A model generated the notes under the pieces. It saw only the letters and a list, made by a program, of their open reading frames with translations, had not been told where the DNA came from and searched no databases. Below are positions 37,113 through 46,461 of a stretch of DNA of 64,000 nt, one piece after another; position 1 is the first letter of the stretch; every line of letters starts with the position of its first letter. The stretch is from Pseudomonas sp. PDM15 (GTDB lineage: Bacteria; Pseudomonadota; Gammaproteobacteria; Pseudomonadales; Pseudomonadaceae). The stretch lies in contig NZ_JACVAA010000003.1 of NCBI RefSeq assembly GCF_014851565.1, forward strand, positions 372,001 to 436,000, written 5' to 3'. The translations under genes were made by a program, and so were the position numbers.

Positions 37113-38117
37113 ATGAGCAAGAGAGTGGCCCTGGTACTGGGCTCCGGTGGCGCACGGGGTTATGCGCATATCGGCGTGATCGAGGAACTGGAAGCCCGCG
37201 GCTACGAGATCGGCTGTATCGCCGGCTGCTCCATGGGCGCGGTGATCGGTGGCATCTACGCCGCCGGCAAGCTGAGCGAATACCGCGAGTGGACGGAGAG
37301 CCTGGACTACCTGGACGTGCTGCGCCTGCTCGACGTCAGCTTCCGCCTCGGTGCCATCCGCGGCGAGAAGGTATTCGGCAAGATCCACGAGATAGTCGGC
37401 GAGATCGACATCGAACAACTGGCCATTCCCTACACGGCCGTCGCCACCGACCTCACCAACCAGCAGGAAATCTGGTTCCAGGAAGGCTGCCTGCACAAGG
37501 CCATGCGTGCCTCGGCGGCCATCCCCAGCCTGTTCACCCCGGTCATCCAGGGCTCGCGCATGCTGGTCGACGGCGGCCTGCTCAACCCGTTGCCGATCGT
37601 GCCGGTGGTCTCCAGCCACTGCGACCTGATCGTTGCGGTAAACCTCAACGCCCTGAACCAGAAGCAGTACAGCCTGCCGGTGATCGAGCGGCCGGCGGCG
37701 ATCAAGGGCAAGATCGACCAGCTGATGGGCTCGATCAGCGCGAAGCTGCCGTTCCTGCGGCGCGACGACGAGGACGAAGACGAACTGCAGGCCGAGCCCG
37801 CGGTGCCCAACCCCTGGCTGGACGACAGTCGCGTGCCCAAGGCCACGGAGGAAGCCGCCCCCAAGTCGGCCAGCGACTCCCGGGTGCTCGGCAATGTCGG
37901 CCCGGCCTCGTTGCTGGAGCTAGTCAACCAGAGCTTCGAGACGATGCAGACCTCGCTGGCCCAGTACAAGATCGCCGGCTATCCGCCGGACATCCTGATC
38001 AACGTGCCCAAGCGGGTCTGCCGGTTCTTCGAGTTCCACAAGGCACCGGAGCTGATCCAGCTCGGCCGGCAGATCGCCAGCGACACCCTGGACAAGTACG
38101 AGCGCGACCACGCGTGA
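37113..38117 (+). CDS. Patatin-like phospholipase (RssA-like)
   Basis: 334 residues from the ATG at 37113 with GGAGAT upstream. Oxyanion loop GSGGARGYAH (10-19), nucleophile Ser40 in GCSMG, catalytic Asp153 in VDGG. A charged insert (RRDDEDEDELQAEP, about 230-245) and a long C-terminal part distinguish it from the shorter RssA. No signal peptide, so probably cytosolic. Its stop codon forms the loop of a hairpin shared with the end of kdpE. Confidence 0.88.
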   Translation: MSKRVALVLGSGGARGYAHIGVIEELEARGYEIGCIAGCSMGAVIGGIYAAGKLSEYREWTESLDYLDVLRLLDVSFRLGAIRGEKVFGKIHEIVGEIDIEQLAIPYTAVATDLTNQQEIWFQEGCLHKAMRASAAIPSLFTPVIQGSRMLVDGGLLNPLPIVPVVSSHCDLIVAVNLNALNQKQYSLPVIERPAAIKGKIDQLMGSISAKLPFLRRDDEDEDELQAEPAVPNPWLDDSRVPKATEEAAPKSASDSRVLGNVGPASLLELVNQSFETMQTSLAQYKIAGYPPDILINVPKRVCRFFEFHKAPELIQLGRQIASDTLDKYERDHA

Positions 38118-38126
38118 CGCGTGGTC
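38106..38126. terminator. Hairpin spanning both stop codons of convergent genes
   Basis: GACCACGCG-TGA-CGCGTGGTC: perfect 9-bp arms whose 3-base loop is the stop codon of the patatin gene; the kdpE stop lies at the right arm edge. No U-run either way, so a weak or factor-dependent terminator. Confidence 0.55.
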
Positions 38127-38820
38127 ACTGCAACTCGAGCAGGCGGTAGCCGACCCCCGCCTCGGTGACGATGAAGCGCGGCGCCGCCGGATCATCGCCG
38201 AGCTTCTGCCGCAGATGGCCGACCACCACGCGCAGGTAGTGGCTGTCCTCGACATGGGTCGGCCCCCAGATGTCCTTGAGCAGCTGTTGCTGGGTCACCA
38301 CCCGCCCCAGATGCCGCGCGAGCATTGCCAGCACCGCGTACTCCTTGCGCGTCAGCGCCACCTCGACGCCCTCCAGCGTCACCCGCCGATAGGCGAAATC
38401 CACCTGCAACGGGCCGCTCTGCGCCGAGGCTTCCTGGGGTTCGCCGCCATTGCCCTGGCGCAGCAGCGCGCGCACCCGGGCGAGGAATTCCTGGATGCCG
38501 AAGGGTTTGGTCACGTAGTCGTTGGCGCCACTGTCCAACGCTTTGACCTTCTCCCCCTCACTGGCGCGGACCGAGAGCACCAGTACCGGCACCTGCGACC
38601 ACTCGCGCAGTTCACTCAGCATCTGCTGGCCGTCCATGTCCGGCAGGCCGAGGTCGAGCACCACCAGGTCCGGGCGTTCCAGCGCGGCCTGGGCCAGGCC
38701 ATCGCCGCCATTGCCGGCTTCCAGCACTCGATAGCCGTGGGCGCTGAGGCTGATGCGCAGGAATTTGCGGATCTGAGGTTCGTCGTCGATAACCAGGATG
38801 GTCGAGAGATTAGTGCTCAT
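38125..38820 (-). CDS. kdpE: Response regulator KdpE
   Basis: OmpR-type two-component regulator, 231 residues. Receiver domain with acidic pocket IDDEPQ, phospho-acceptor Asp56 (LVVLDLGLPD) and Lys in VTKPF. C-terminal winged helix with TRKEYAVLAMLARHLGRVVTQQQLLKDIWG. Activates kdpFABC when potassium is limiting or ionic strength is high. Last gene of the kdp set, separated from kdpD by a 103-bp spacer that contains a REP-like inverted repeat, so its expression may be partly uncoupled. Confidence 0.96.
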   Translation of the reverse strand: MSTNLSTILVIDDEPQIRKFLRISLSAHGYRVLEAGNGGDGLAQAALERPDLVVLDLGLPDMDGQQMLSELREWSQVPVLVLSVRASEGEKVKALDSGANDYVTKPFGIQEFLARVRALLRQGNGGEPQEASAQSGPLQVDFAYRRVTLEGVEVALTRKEYAVLAMLARHLGRVVTQQQLLKDIWGPTHVEDSHYLRVVVGHLRQKLGDDPAAPRFIVTEAGVGYRLLELQ

Positions 38821-38850
38821 GGTCTTGGCTCGTCATTGCAAGGAGACTTG

Positions 38851-38913
38851 CCCCGGACTGAAGTCCGGGCTACCGAGCCCGTGCCACGTCGTAGCCCGGA
38901 CTTCAGTCCGGGG
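38851..38913. repeat. REP-like inverted repeat between kdpD and kdpE
   Basis: Two perfectly complementary 23-nt arms (38851-38873 and 38891-38913) with a 17-nt spacer. Each arm contains its own palindrome, CCCGGACT-GA-AGTCCGGG, and ends in GTAGC outward. This is the doublet form of REP sequences, similar in form to the element at 42170-42219. Confidence 0.8.
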
Positions 38914-38923
38914 TGAACTCGGC

Positions 38924-41578
38924 TCATACCTCTCCCTCCGCCTGCGGTTGCGCATGCAACGGCAGGTGCAGGGTCAGGGTCGCGCCGCGCCCATCAAGCC
39001 CCTCGCCCACCGTCACCTTGCCGCCATGGGCGCCGACCATGCCCTGGCAGATCGCCAGGCCCAGCCCGGTGCCCTGGCCGCCACGGTCGCCACGCGCCGC
39101 CGTGTAGAACATGTCGAAGATCTTCTCCCGCTCGGCCTGCGGAATACCGGGGCCCTGGTCGCTTACGGCGAAGCGTAGCTCGGCCTCGTCGCTGGCGATG
39201 CTCACCCGCAGGCGGCCCTGGGCCGGCGAGAAACGCGCGGCGTTTTCCAGCACGTTGACCAGCGCCTGTTCGATCAGCGCTGCGTGCACATAGAGCAGCG
39301 GCAGCTCGGCCGGCACCTGCAGTTCCACCTGCAGCGGCGCCAGCACCGGGCGCAAGCGCTGCACAGCGCTGGCGACTATGTCCGCCGGCGCCACCCAATC
39401 ACGGGCCAGCTTGAGGCCGCCGTGGCCCAGGCGGGTCATATCGAGTAGGTTCTGGATATAGCGATCCAGGCGCTCGGCCTCGTCGCGCGTGCCTTCCAGC
39501 AACTCACGGCGGTCGGCCAGGGGAATCTGCTCGCCGAGGGCCAGCAGGCTGTCGATGGAGCCGCGCATGGCGGTCAGCGGCGTGCGCAGGTCGTGGGACA
39601 CCGACGCCAGCAGCGCGCTGCGCAGCTCCTCGGTCTGGCCGTGCAGGCGCGCCGCCTCCAGGTCCGCCGCCAACTGGGCACGCTCCAGGGCCTGGGCAAG
39701 CGGCTGACCGAGCGCGGCGATTAGGCGGCGTTGCTCGGGACTTAGCGGCCGCTCGTTCTTCGGCGCCACGCCGAGCATCGCCAGCGGCCCCTCCTCGCCG
39801 GCCAGCGGCCACCACCACCAGCGCCCGCCCGGCAAGGTGTCGGTACCGAGCCCGGACGGCTGCAACTGCAGCCAGGACCAGTCGGCGGCGGCACGTTCCT
39901 GCTCGGTGAGCAGGCGCTGTACGCCGGCCTCGACCTTCCACACGCCGTCGCGATCACGCGACTGCAGGCTGATCTCGACGTCCTGCCACAGGCCGAGCTG
40001 CTGGGTGGCGGCGGAGAACACCGCCTGACGGTCGGTGGCTACGGTGAGCTTGCGCGACAGCTCGAGCAGCGCCGTGGTCTCCGCCTGGGTCTGGCGCAGG
40101 GCCTGCAGCTGACGACGCTGACGGCTGGCCAGGTTGCCGGTCAGCCCAGCCATCAGCAGGAAGAACAGCAGGGTCAGCACGTCCTGCTGGCGAGCGATCT
40201 TCAGCGACAACAGCGGCTCGATAAATAGCAGGTTGTAGGCCAGGAACGACAGGCCGGCGCACAGTAGCGCCGGGCCCAGGGAACTGCGCACCGCCACCAC
40301 CAGCACGGCGGCGAGGAAGACCAGCGAGATATTCGGCAACTGGATGAAGTGCGCCAGGCCCAGGGCGGTACTGCTGGCCACGGCGGTGGCCAGCGCTGCC
40401 AGCAGATAGTCGCGCCAGGCCAGCGGTGCCCGTGCCCTTGGCCGCGCCGGAGCCAGCTCGGCCTCGGTGTCCAGCACGCTGATCTCCAGGCCCTTGCCGG
40501 CGGCCAGCAGGCGCTCGGCCAGACCTCGACCGACATGCCAGCGACGACGCAGGCGCTGGCGGCTGCGACCGACCAGGATCAGGCTGGCGCGGCGTTCGCG
40601 GGCATGGGCGATCAATGTGCTGGCGACCTCGCCGGCGCGCAGGTTCACCACCTCGCCGCCGAGGCGCTCGGCCAGCTGCTGCGCAGCCTGCAGATTGCCC
40701 AGGCGCTCCTCGTCACGCGGTCCACCGGTATCCACGTGCACCACCGACCAGGGCAAATGGCGCCGTTCGGCCACCCGGCTGGCGTGGCGCACCAGGCGCT
40801 CGGCCTGGCCGTCACCGTCGATGCCGACCAGCAGGCGACCGCGCACGGTCGGTGCCTCCTGGCCCTGCTGGCGATAGCGGCGATTGAGGTCAGCATCCAC
40901 CCGCGCAGCGGCGGTGTGCATGGCCAGTTCGCGCAATGCGGTGAGGTTGGTCTGCGAGAAGAACGCGTCGATGGCCGCCCGGGCCTGTTCGGGCACATAG
41001 ACCTTGCCCTCGCGCAGGCGCTCGAGCAGCTCGCGTGGCGGCAGGTCGATCAGCAGGATCTCGTCGGCCTCCTGCAGCACCCAGTCCGGCAGGGTCTCGC
41101 GCACCTGTACGCCGGTGATGTCGCGCACCTGGTCATTGAGCGCCTCAAGGTGCTGCACGTTGACCGTGGTGTACACGTCGATGCCGGCGCCGAGCAGCTC
41201 CTGCACGTCCTGCCAGCGCTTGGCGTGGCGGCTGCCGGGGGCGTTGCTGTGGGCCAGCTCGTCCACCAATACCAGCTGTGGCGGCTTGGCCAGGAGGCCA
41301 TCGAGGTCCATTTCCTGCAGCGGCCGCTCGCGGTATTCCACACGCTTGAGTGGCTGCTGCGGCAGGCCGGCGAGCATCGCCTCGGTCTCCGCCCGGCCGT
41401 GGGTCTCGACCACACCCACACGCAGGTCGATGCCCTGGCGCAATTGCGCCTGGGCCGCCTGCAGCATGGCGTAGGTCTTGCCTACGCCAGGCGCCGCACC
41501 GAGGAAGACCTTCAGCCGGCCGCGGCCCTCGCGGGGCATCTCGGCCAGCAATGCATCGGCGCGTAGCGCATCACTCAT
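38924..41578 (-). CDS. kdpD: Sensor histidine kinase KdpD
   Basis: 884-residue membrane kinase. N-terminal KdpD domain with Walker [10 protein letters not shown] (27-35); a universal-stress-protein-like domain (about 248-370); four membrane segments (about 390-485); GAF-like region; HisKA with phospho-accepting His662 ([15 protein letters not shown]); HATPase with [10 protein letters not shown] and DQGPGIP. Phosphorylates KdpE in response to potassium limitation. Its ATG overlaps the kdpC stop by 4 nt (ATGA), so structural and regulatory genes are one operon. Confidence 0.96.
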   Translation of the reverse strand: MSDALRADALLAEMPREGRGRLKVFLGAAPGVGKTYAMLQAAQAQLRQGIDLRVGVVETHGRAETEAMLAGLPQQPLKRVEYRERPLQEMDLDGLLAKPPQLVLVDELAHSNAPGSRHAKRWQDVQELLGAGIDVYTTVNVQHLEALNDQVRDITGVQVRETLPDWVLQEADEILLIDLPPRELLERLREGKVYVPEQARAAIDAFFSQTNLTALRELAMHTAAARVDADLNRRYRQQGQEAPTVRGRLLVGIDGDGQAERLVRHASRVAERRHLPWSVVHVDTGGPRDEERLGNLQAAQQLAERLGGEVVNLRAGEVASTLIAHARERRASLILVGRSRQRLRRRWHVGRGLAERLLAAGKGLEISVLDTEAELAPARPRARAPLAWRDYLLAALATAVASSTALGLAHFIQLPNISLVFLAAVLVVAVRSSLGPALLCAGLSFLAYNLLFIEPLLSLKIARQQDVLTLLFFLLMAGLTGNLASRQRRQLQALRQTQAETTALLELSRKLTVATDRQAVFSAATQQLGLWQDVEISLQSRDRDGVWKVEAGVQRLLTEQERAAADWSWLQLQPSGLGTDTLPGGRWWWWPLAGEEGPLAMLGVAPKNERPLSPEQRRLIAALGQPLAQALERAQLAADLEAARLHGQTEELRSALLASVSHDLRTPLTAMRGSIDSLLALGEQIPLADRRELLEGTRDEAERLDRYIQNLLDMTRLGHGGLKLARDWVAPADIVASAVQRLRPVLAPLQVELQVPAELPLLYVHAALIEQALVNVLENAARFSPAQGRLRVSIASDEAELRFAVSDQGPGIPQAEREKIFDMFYTAARGDRGGQGTGLGLAICQGMVGAHGGKVTVGEGLDGRGATLTLHLPLHAQPQAEGEV

Positions 41579-42150
41579 GGGCTGTTCTCGTTCACGGCGA
41601 AGGCGCGATTGTCCGCCAGCGCCAGGTTCAGCGCCAGCACGTTGACCACGTCAGGGCCGATTGCAGAGCGCTCGGTGTGTTGTTCGATCAGCCGTTCCAG
41701 GCTGGCACTCGGCAAATGCCGGGCGGCGGCGATGCGCGCCACCTGCCAACGCGCGGCGGCCGGCGACAGGTGCGGGTCGAGACCGCTGGCCGACGTAGTG
41801 ACCAGCTCCAGCGGCACCGGCGCACTGCCCTCGCCGAGCAGGCGCTGGACATCCTTGGCGATGCGTTCGGCCAGCGCCGGGTTGCTCTGCGCCAGGTTGC
41901 TGGCGCCGCTGGCCACGGTGGCAAATCCGGCGGCCGAGGGACGTGGCTGGAACCACTCGGCTCCTTCGAAGTTTTGTGCCAGCAGCGTACTGCCCCGCAC
42001 CTCGCGCCGGGCGTCGCGCACCAGGCTGCCATTGGCCTCTTCGGGGAAGGCCAGCTGAGCGATGCCGGTGATGGTCAGCGGATAGATCACCCCGGTGATC
42101 AGGGTCATGAACGCCAGCACGCCGAGGGCTGGGCGGAGTTGTTTGAGCAT
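41575..42150 (-). CDS. kdpC: Potassium-transporting ATPase subunit C
   Basis: 191 residues from the ATG at 42150 with GGAGAGG upstream; an upstream ATG at 42210 runs through the REP-like element and is rejected. One N-terminal membrane segment (about 7-32) and a periplasmic part with [18 protein letters not shown] and [12 protein letters not shown], both typical of KdpC. It stabilises the KdpFABC complex and raises ATP affinity. Confidence 0.95.
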   Translation of the reverse strand: MLKQLRPALGVLAFMTLITGVIYPLTITGIAQLAFPEEANGSLVRDARREVRGSTLLAQNFEGAEWFQPRPSAAGFATVASGASNLAQSNPALAERIAKDVQRLLGEGSAPVPLELVTTSASGLDPHLSPAAARWQVARIAAARHLPSASLERLIEQHTERSAIGPDVVNVLALNLALADNRAFAVNENSP

Positions 42151-42169
42151 GATGCCTCTCCAAACTTGT

Positions 42170-42219
42170 GTAGCCCGGATGAAATCCGGGGCGACATTCC
42201 CGGATTTCATCCGGGCTAC
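42170..42219. repeat. REP-like inverted repeat between kdpB and kdpC
   Basis: Arms of 21 nt (42170-42190 and 42199-42219), perfectly complementary, with an 8-nt spacer GCGACATT. Each arm holds the palindrome CCCGGAT-GAA-ATCCGGG and begins with GTAG. Sits directly between the end of kdpB and the kdpC ribosome site. Confidence 0.82.
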
Positions 42220-42256
42220 GAACTCTTCCCCTCTCCGAGTGAGAGGGAGACAAGCG

Positions 42257-44302
42257 TCAGACCAAACCGACCGCCACCAGCAGCGCGTCTATCACCTTGA
42301 TCCCGACAAAGGGCGCGATCAGCCCACCGAGGCCATAGATCAGCAGGTTGCGCCGCAGCAGGCTGGCCGCGTCCGCCGCCTGCACGCGCACCCCGCGCAG
42401 GGCCAGGGGGATCAGCGCGATGATGATCAGGGCGTTGAACACGATGGCCGAGAGGATCGCGCTCTGCGGGCTGTGCAGCTGCATGATGTTGAGCGTGCCG
42501 AGCTGCGGGTAGATACCGGCGAACAGCGCCGGCAGGATGGCGAAGTACTTGGCCACGTCGTTGGCCACCGAGAAGGTGGTCAGCGCGCCGCGGGTCACCA
42601 GCAACTCCTTGCCCACCTGCACCACATCCAGCAGTTTGGTCGGGTCACTATCCAGGTCCACCAGATTGGCGGCCTCGCGGGCGGCCTGGATGCCGTCGTT
42701 CATCGCCAGGCCCACGTCGGCCTGGGCCAGTGCCGGGGCGTCGTTGGCGCCATCGCCACACATGGCCACCAGCTTGCCGTCGGCCTGCTCGCTGCGGATG
42801 CGCTGCAGCTTCTTCTCCGGCGTGGCCTCGGCAATCACATCATCCACGCCCGCCTCGGCGGCGATGGCGGCCGCCGTCAGCGGGTTGTCGCCGGTGACCA
42901 TCACGGTGCGGATGCCCAGCTGGCGCAGCTCGGCGAAGCGCTCGCGGATGCCTGGCTTGACCACGTCCTTGAGGTGGATGGCGCCGAGCAGGCGATTGTC
43001 TCCGGCCACCAGCAGCGGCGTGCCTCCACTCTGGGCGATCTTGTCGACCTCGCGAGCCAGGTGCTCGGGCATCTGCTCGCGGCTCATGCCCAGGTACAGC
43101 AGCACCGCGTCCACCGCGCCCTTGCGGAAGCTGCGGCCGCTCCAGTCGGCGCCGGACAGGCGCGTCTCGGCGGTGAAGGCAACGCCGCGCACCGAACCCC
43201 GCTCCGGCGCCTCGAGCGGGCTCAGGCCGCGCAGGTACTCGACGATGGACTTGCCCTCGGCCGTGTCGTCGGCCAGCGAGGCCAGCAGCGCCGCCTCGGC
43301 CAGGTCGCGACCGTTGACGCCCTGCGCCTTGACCAGCGCGCTGCAGCGGCGGTTGCCGAAGGTGATGGTGCCGGTCTTGTCCAGCAACAGGGTATGCACG
43401 TCGCCCGCCGCTTCCACGGCACGGCCGGACTTGGCGATCACGTTGAGGCGCACCAGACGATCCATGCCGGCGATACCGATGGCCGAGAGTAGCCCGCCGA
43501 TGGTGGTCGGGATCAGCGTCACCAGCAGCGCCACCAGGTACACCAGCGGCAGGTCGCCGCCGGCATAGCGGGCAAACGGCTGCAGCGTGGCCACCACCAG
43601 CAGGAAGATCAGGGTCAGACCGATCAGCAGGATGTCCAGCGCCACCTCGTTCGGCGTCTTCTGCCGCTTGGCGCCTTCGACCAGAGCGATCATGCGGTCC
43701 AGGGTCGACTCGCCGGGGTTGGCGGTGATCTGCACCAGCAGCCAGTCCGACACCACGCGGGTGTTGCCGGTGACCGCCGAGCGATCGCCGCCGGACTCGC
43801 GGATCACCGGAGCGGATTCGCCGGTGATGGCCGCTTCGTTGACCGCGGCGATACCTTCGATCACCTCGCCGTCACCTGGGATCAGCTCGCCGGCCTCGAC
43901 GCGGACGATATCGCCGCGCCGCAGCTGGCTGGCGGCCACCGCCTGGAACTGCTCGCCGACCTTACGCCGCGCGGTGAGGCCCTGGCTGCCGGCCTTGAGG
44001 CTGTCGGCGCGTGCCTTGCCGCGACCCTCGGCCAGGGCCTCGGCGAAGTTGGCGAAGAGCACGGTGAACCACAGCCACAGGGCGATCTGCACGGCCAGGC
44101 CGACGCTCACCTCAGGGTTGGGGATAAAGCACAGCACAGTGGTGAGAATGGCGGTCAGCTCGACCACCAGCATCACCGGCGCCCGCTTGAGCTTGCGCGG
44201 ATCGAGTTTGACGAAGGCCTGCTTGAGCGCCGGTTGCCACAGCGCCTGGAAGCTGGTCTTGGAGGTTTGCGCACTGGGTACGCGAGTGGGGGCATTCATC
44301 AT
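42257..44302 (-). CDS. kdpB: Potassium-transporting P-type ATPase subunit B
   Basis: 681-residue catalytic subunit. Phosphorylated Asp308 in DKTGT, actuator TGES (160-163), hinge [10 protein letters not shown], and seven or so membrane segments. Hydrolyses ATP to drive K+ uptake through KdpA. GGAGAACC precedes two tandem ATGs (44302, 44299), either of which could be used. Followed by the REP-like element before kdpC. Confidence 0.97.
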   Translation of the reverse strand: MMNAPTRVPSAQTSKTSFQALWQPALKQAFVKLDPRKLKRAPVMLVVELTAILTTVLCFIPNPEVSVGLAVQIALWLWFTVLFANFAEALAEGRGKARADSLKAGSQGLTARRKVGEQFQAVAASQLRRGDIVRVEAGELIPGDGEVIEGIAAVNEAAITGESAPVIRESGGDRSAVTGNTRVVSDWLLVQITANPGESTLDRMIALVEGAKRQKTPNEVALDILLIGLTLIFLLVVATLQPFARYAGGDLPLVYLVALLVTLIPTTIGGLLSAIGIAGMDRLVRLNVIAKSGRAVEAAGDVHTLLLDKTGTITFGNRRCSALVKAQGVNGRDLAEAALLASLADDTAEGKSIVEYLRGLSPLEAPERGSVRGVAFTAETRLSGADWSGRSFRKGAVDAVLLYLGMSREQMPEHLAREVDKIAQSGGTPLLVAGDNRLLGAIHLKDVVKPGIRERFAELRQLGIRTVMVTGDNPLTAAAIAAEAGVDDVIAEATPEKKLQRIRSEQADGKLVAMCGDGANDAPALAQADVGLAMNDGIQAAREAANLVDLDSDPTKLLDVVQVGKELLVTRGALTTFSVANDVAKYFAILPALFAGIYPQLGTLNIMQLHSPQSAILSAIVFNALIIIALIPLALRGVRVQAADAASLLRRNLLIYGLGGLIAPFVGIKVIDALLVAVGLV

Positions 44303-44311
44303 GGTTCTCCG

Positions 44312-46000
44312 TTAGAACGCCAGGTGTTCGGCCAGCGGGCCCAGGGCCAGCGCAGGCAGGAAGGTCAGGCCGCCGACCAGCAGGATGGTCAGGGTCAGCA
44401 GGGTGACGAACAGCGGGCCGTGGGTCGGGAAGCTGTTGTCGCCCAACGGCGCGCGCTTCTTCGCCGCCAGGCTGCCGGCGATGGCAAGAATCGGCAGGAT
44501 GTAGCCGAAGCGCCCGAGCAGCATGGCCAGGCCGATCAGCAGGTTGTGGAGCGCCGTGTTGGCGCCGAAGCCGCCGAAGGCCGAACCGTTGTTAGCGGTG
44601 CCCGAGGTGTAGGCGTACAGCGCCTGGCTGAATCCGTGCGGGCCGGGGTTGCTGATCGAGGCCGCAGGACCCGGCAGGCTCACCGCCAGCGCGCAGAACA
44701 CCAGTACGCCGACCGGCATCACCAGCAGCGTTGCCACCAGCAGGCGTACCTCACGGGCTTCCAGCTTCTTACCCAGGTATTCCGGGGTACGGCCGATCAT
44801 CAGGCCGGCGAGGAACACGGCAATCAGCACGAACAGCAGCATGCCGTAGAGGCCGGCGCCGACGCCTCCGAAGATCACCTCGCCGAGCATCATGTTGAAC
44901 ATCGGCACCAGCCCACCGATGGCGCTGAAGCTGTCGTGCATGGCGTTGACCGAGCCATTGGACGCGGCCGTGGTGGTCACCGCCCAGAGCGCCGAGGCAG
45001 CCACGCCAAAGCGGCTCTCCTTGCCCTCCAGCGAGCCGGCCTGCTCGATCGGCAGCGCCGCCAGGGCCGGGTTCGGCTGGTGCTCGGCCCACAAGGTGAC
45101 GACCAGGCCGATGGCGAACAGGATCAGCATGCAGGCGAGGATCGCGCGGCTCTGGCGCAGGTCTTTGACGTAGTGGCCGAAGCTGAACACCAGCGCCACC
45201 GGGATCAGGATGATCGGCGCCAGCTCCAGCAGGTTGCTCAGCGCCGTGGGGTTCTCGAACGGGTGCGCCGAGTTCACGCCGAAGAAGCCACCGCCGTTGG
45301 TGCCGAGCTGCTTGATGGCGATCTGGCTGGCTGCCGGGCCGAGCGGGATGGTCTGGTCGGCGCCCAGCAGGGTCTTGGCCTGGGCATAGTCCATGAAGGT
45401 CTGCGGCACGCCCTGCCAGACCAGCAGCAGCGCCAGGATCACGCAGAACGGCAGCAGGCCGTAGAGGGTGGCGCGAGTCAGGTCGACCCAGAAGTTGCCG
45501 ATGCCGGCGCTGGACTTGCGCGAGATGCCGCGGGCGAAGGCCACCAGGATGGCCAGACCCACGGCCGGGCTGACGAAGTTCTGCACAGTGAGACCGATCA
45601 TCTGGCTAAAGTAGCTCAGCGACGCCTCGCCGCTGTAGGCCTGCCAGTTGGTGTTGGTGACGAAGCTCACCGCCGTGTTGAACGCCAGGGTCCACTCCAG
45701 GCCCGGCAGCTGCTGCGGATTGAGCGGCAGCACGCCCTGCAGCAGCAGGATGGCGAACAGCAGTACCAGGCTGGCCATGGTGAAGGCCAGCAGCGCCAGG
45801 GCGTAGGTCTGCCAGCTCTGCTCGTGCCTCTGGTCGACACCGGCGATGCGGTAGCAGGCGCGCTCGATGGGTTGCAGCAGCGGCGTCAGCAACGTGCGCT
45901 CGCCCTCCATGACGCGGTACAGGTAACGTCCCAGCCAGGGCGCGGGCGCCAGTACCAGGACGAAGAAGGCCAGGATCAGACCGTAGTCTTGAAGTTGCAT
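44312..46000 (-). CDS. kdpA: Potassium-transporting ATPase subunit A (channel-like)
   Basis: 562-residue integral membrane protein with about ten hydrophobic segments, related to K+ channels. Four selectivity-loop-like segments are visible, for example [49 protein letters not shown] and [16 protein letters not shown]. Binds and translocates K+. AGGAGG just before the ATG. Lies 8 nt after kdpF and 9 nt before kdpB. Confidence 0.97.
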   Translation of the reverse strand: MQLQDYGLILAFFVLVLAPAPWLGRYLYRVMEGERTLLTPLLQPIERACYRIAGVDQRHEQSWQTYALALLAFTMASLVLLFAILLLQGVLPLNPQQLPGLEWTLAFNTAVSFVTNTNWQAYSGEASLSYFSQMIGLTVQNFVSPAVGLAILVAFARGISRKSSAGIGNFWVDLTRATLYGLLPFCVILALLLVWQGVPQTFMDYAQAKTLLGADQTIPLGPAASQIAIKQLGTNGGGFFGVNSAHPFENPTALSNLLELAPIILIPVALVFSFGHYVKDLRQSRAILACMLILFAIGLVVTLWAEHQPNPALAALPIEQAGSLEGKESRFGVAASALWAVTTTAASNGSVNAMHDSFSAIGGLVPMFNMMLGEVIFGGVGAGLYGMLLFVLIAVFLAGLMIGRTPEYLGKKLEAREVRLLVATLLVMPVGVLVFCALAVSLPGPAASISNPGPHGFSQALYAYTSGTANNGSAFGGFGANTALHNLLIGLAMLLGRFGYILPILAIAGSLAAKKRAPLGDNSFPTHGPLFVTLLTLTILLVGGLTFLPALALGPLAEHLAF

Positions 46001-46008
46001 GGGGCCTC

Positions 46009-46098
46009 CTAGCCGCGTTCGGCGCGTAGCAGCGCCACCAGCAGGTAGATGAACAGCCCCAGGGCCAGGCCCAGGGACACCCCGTCGAGAATGCTCAT
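46009..46098 (-). CDS. kdpF: KdpF small subunit
   Basis: 29-residue single-pass membrane peptide, [29 protein letters not shown] in length and type, i.e. one hydrophobic helix followed by RAERG. GGAGCG upstream of the ATG at 46098. KdpF stabilises the KdpABC complex, and its position directly before kdpA confirms the call. Too short for ordinary gene finding and easily missed. Confidence 0.93.
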   Translation of the reverse strand: MSILDGVSLGLALGLFIYLLVALLRAERG

Positions 46099-46153
46099 GT
46101 GATCGCTCCGTGATGCGGACTGCGCCGCCGTGGGCGAATTCTTCGTCCGGCCG

Positions 46154-46205
46154 GCGTAAAGGAGCGATTCCGCAACGGGGTGCGGGCGATAAAGAATGCG
46201 TAAAG
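46154..46205 (-). promoter_or_regulatory. Direct repeats in the kdp promoter region, possible KdpE sites
   Basis: CTTTACGC occurs twice on the minus strand (46154-46161 and 46198-46205), 44 bp apart, about four helical turns, 55-107 bp before kdpF. Suggestive of a response-regulator site; no direct evidence. Confidence 0.3.
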
Positions 46206-46408
46206 ATCGCGGCTCGCGGGCGTGTATGGCGGCCTATACGTGGCCGGCGCTCTGCCGAGGCTTGGTTTGGCTACCCCCGCCTTTTGCTAGCCGAGCGCAA
46301 ATCACAGCGGTGGCATGAGCCAGGACGAGCCGAGCAGCTCGCAGGTGATTGGAAACCTACTCAGGCTGATCAGGCCAGCGCTAGCAGCCGAGCATTTGCC
46401 TGAAAAAC
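46206..46408. other. Intergenic DNA between kdp promoter and DUF945 gene terminator
   Basis: Part of a 363-bp gene-free stretch (46099-46461). Apart from the kdp upstream repeats and the terminator at 46409-46443, I see nothing supported; a 97-codon plus-strand frame here lacks a ribosome site and protein-like composition. Confidence 0.6.
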
Positions 46409-46443
46409 AAAAAAGGCCCGCATCTCCAGTGGAAATGCGGGCC
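46409..46443 (-). terminator. Terminator of the DUF945 gene
   Basis: Minus-strand stem GGCCCGCAT...ATGCGGGCC with an 11-nt loop, followed by TTTTTT. Confidence 0.88.
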
Positions 46444-46461
46444 TCTTGGCACCTGCGAAGG

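Noticed and set aside
44234..46012. 592-codon plus-strand frame opposite kdpA
   Set aside because: Shadow of kdpA; Gln/Arg/His-rich low-complexity translation without recognisable domains.
46110..46403. 97-codon plus-strand frame between kdp and DUF945 genes
   Set aside because: Starts within the kdp promoter region, has no ribosome site and no protein-like pattern.
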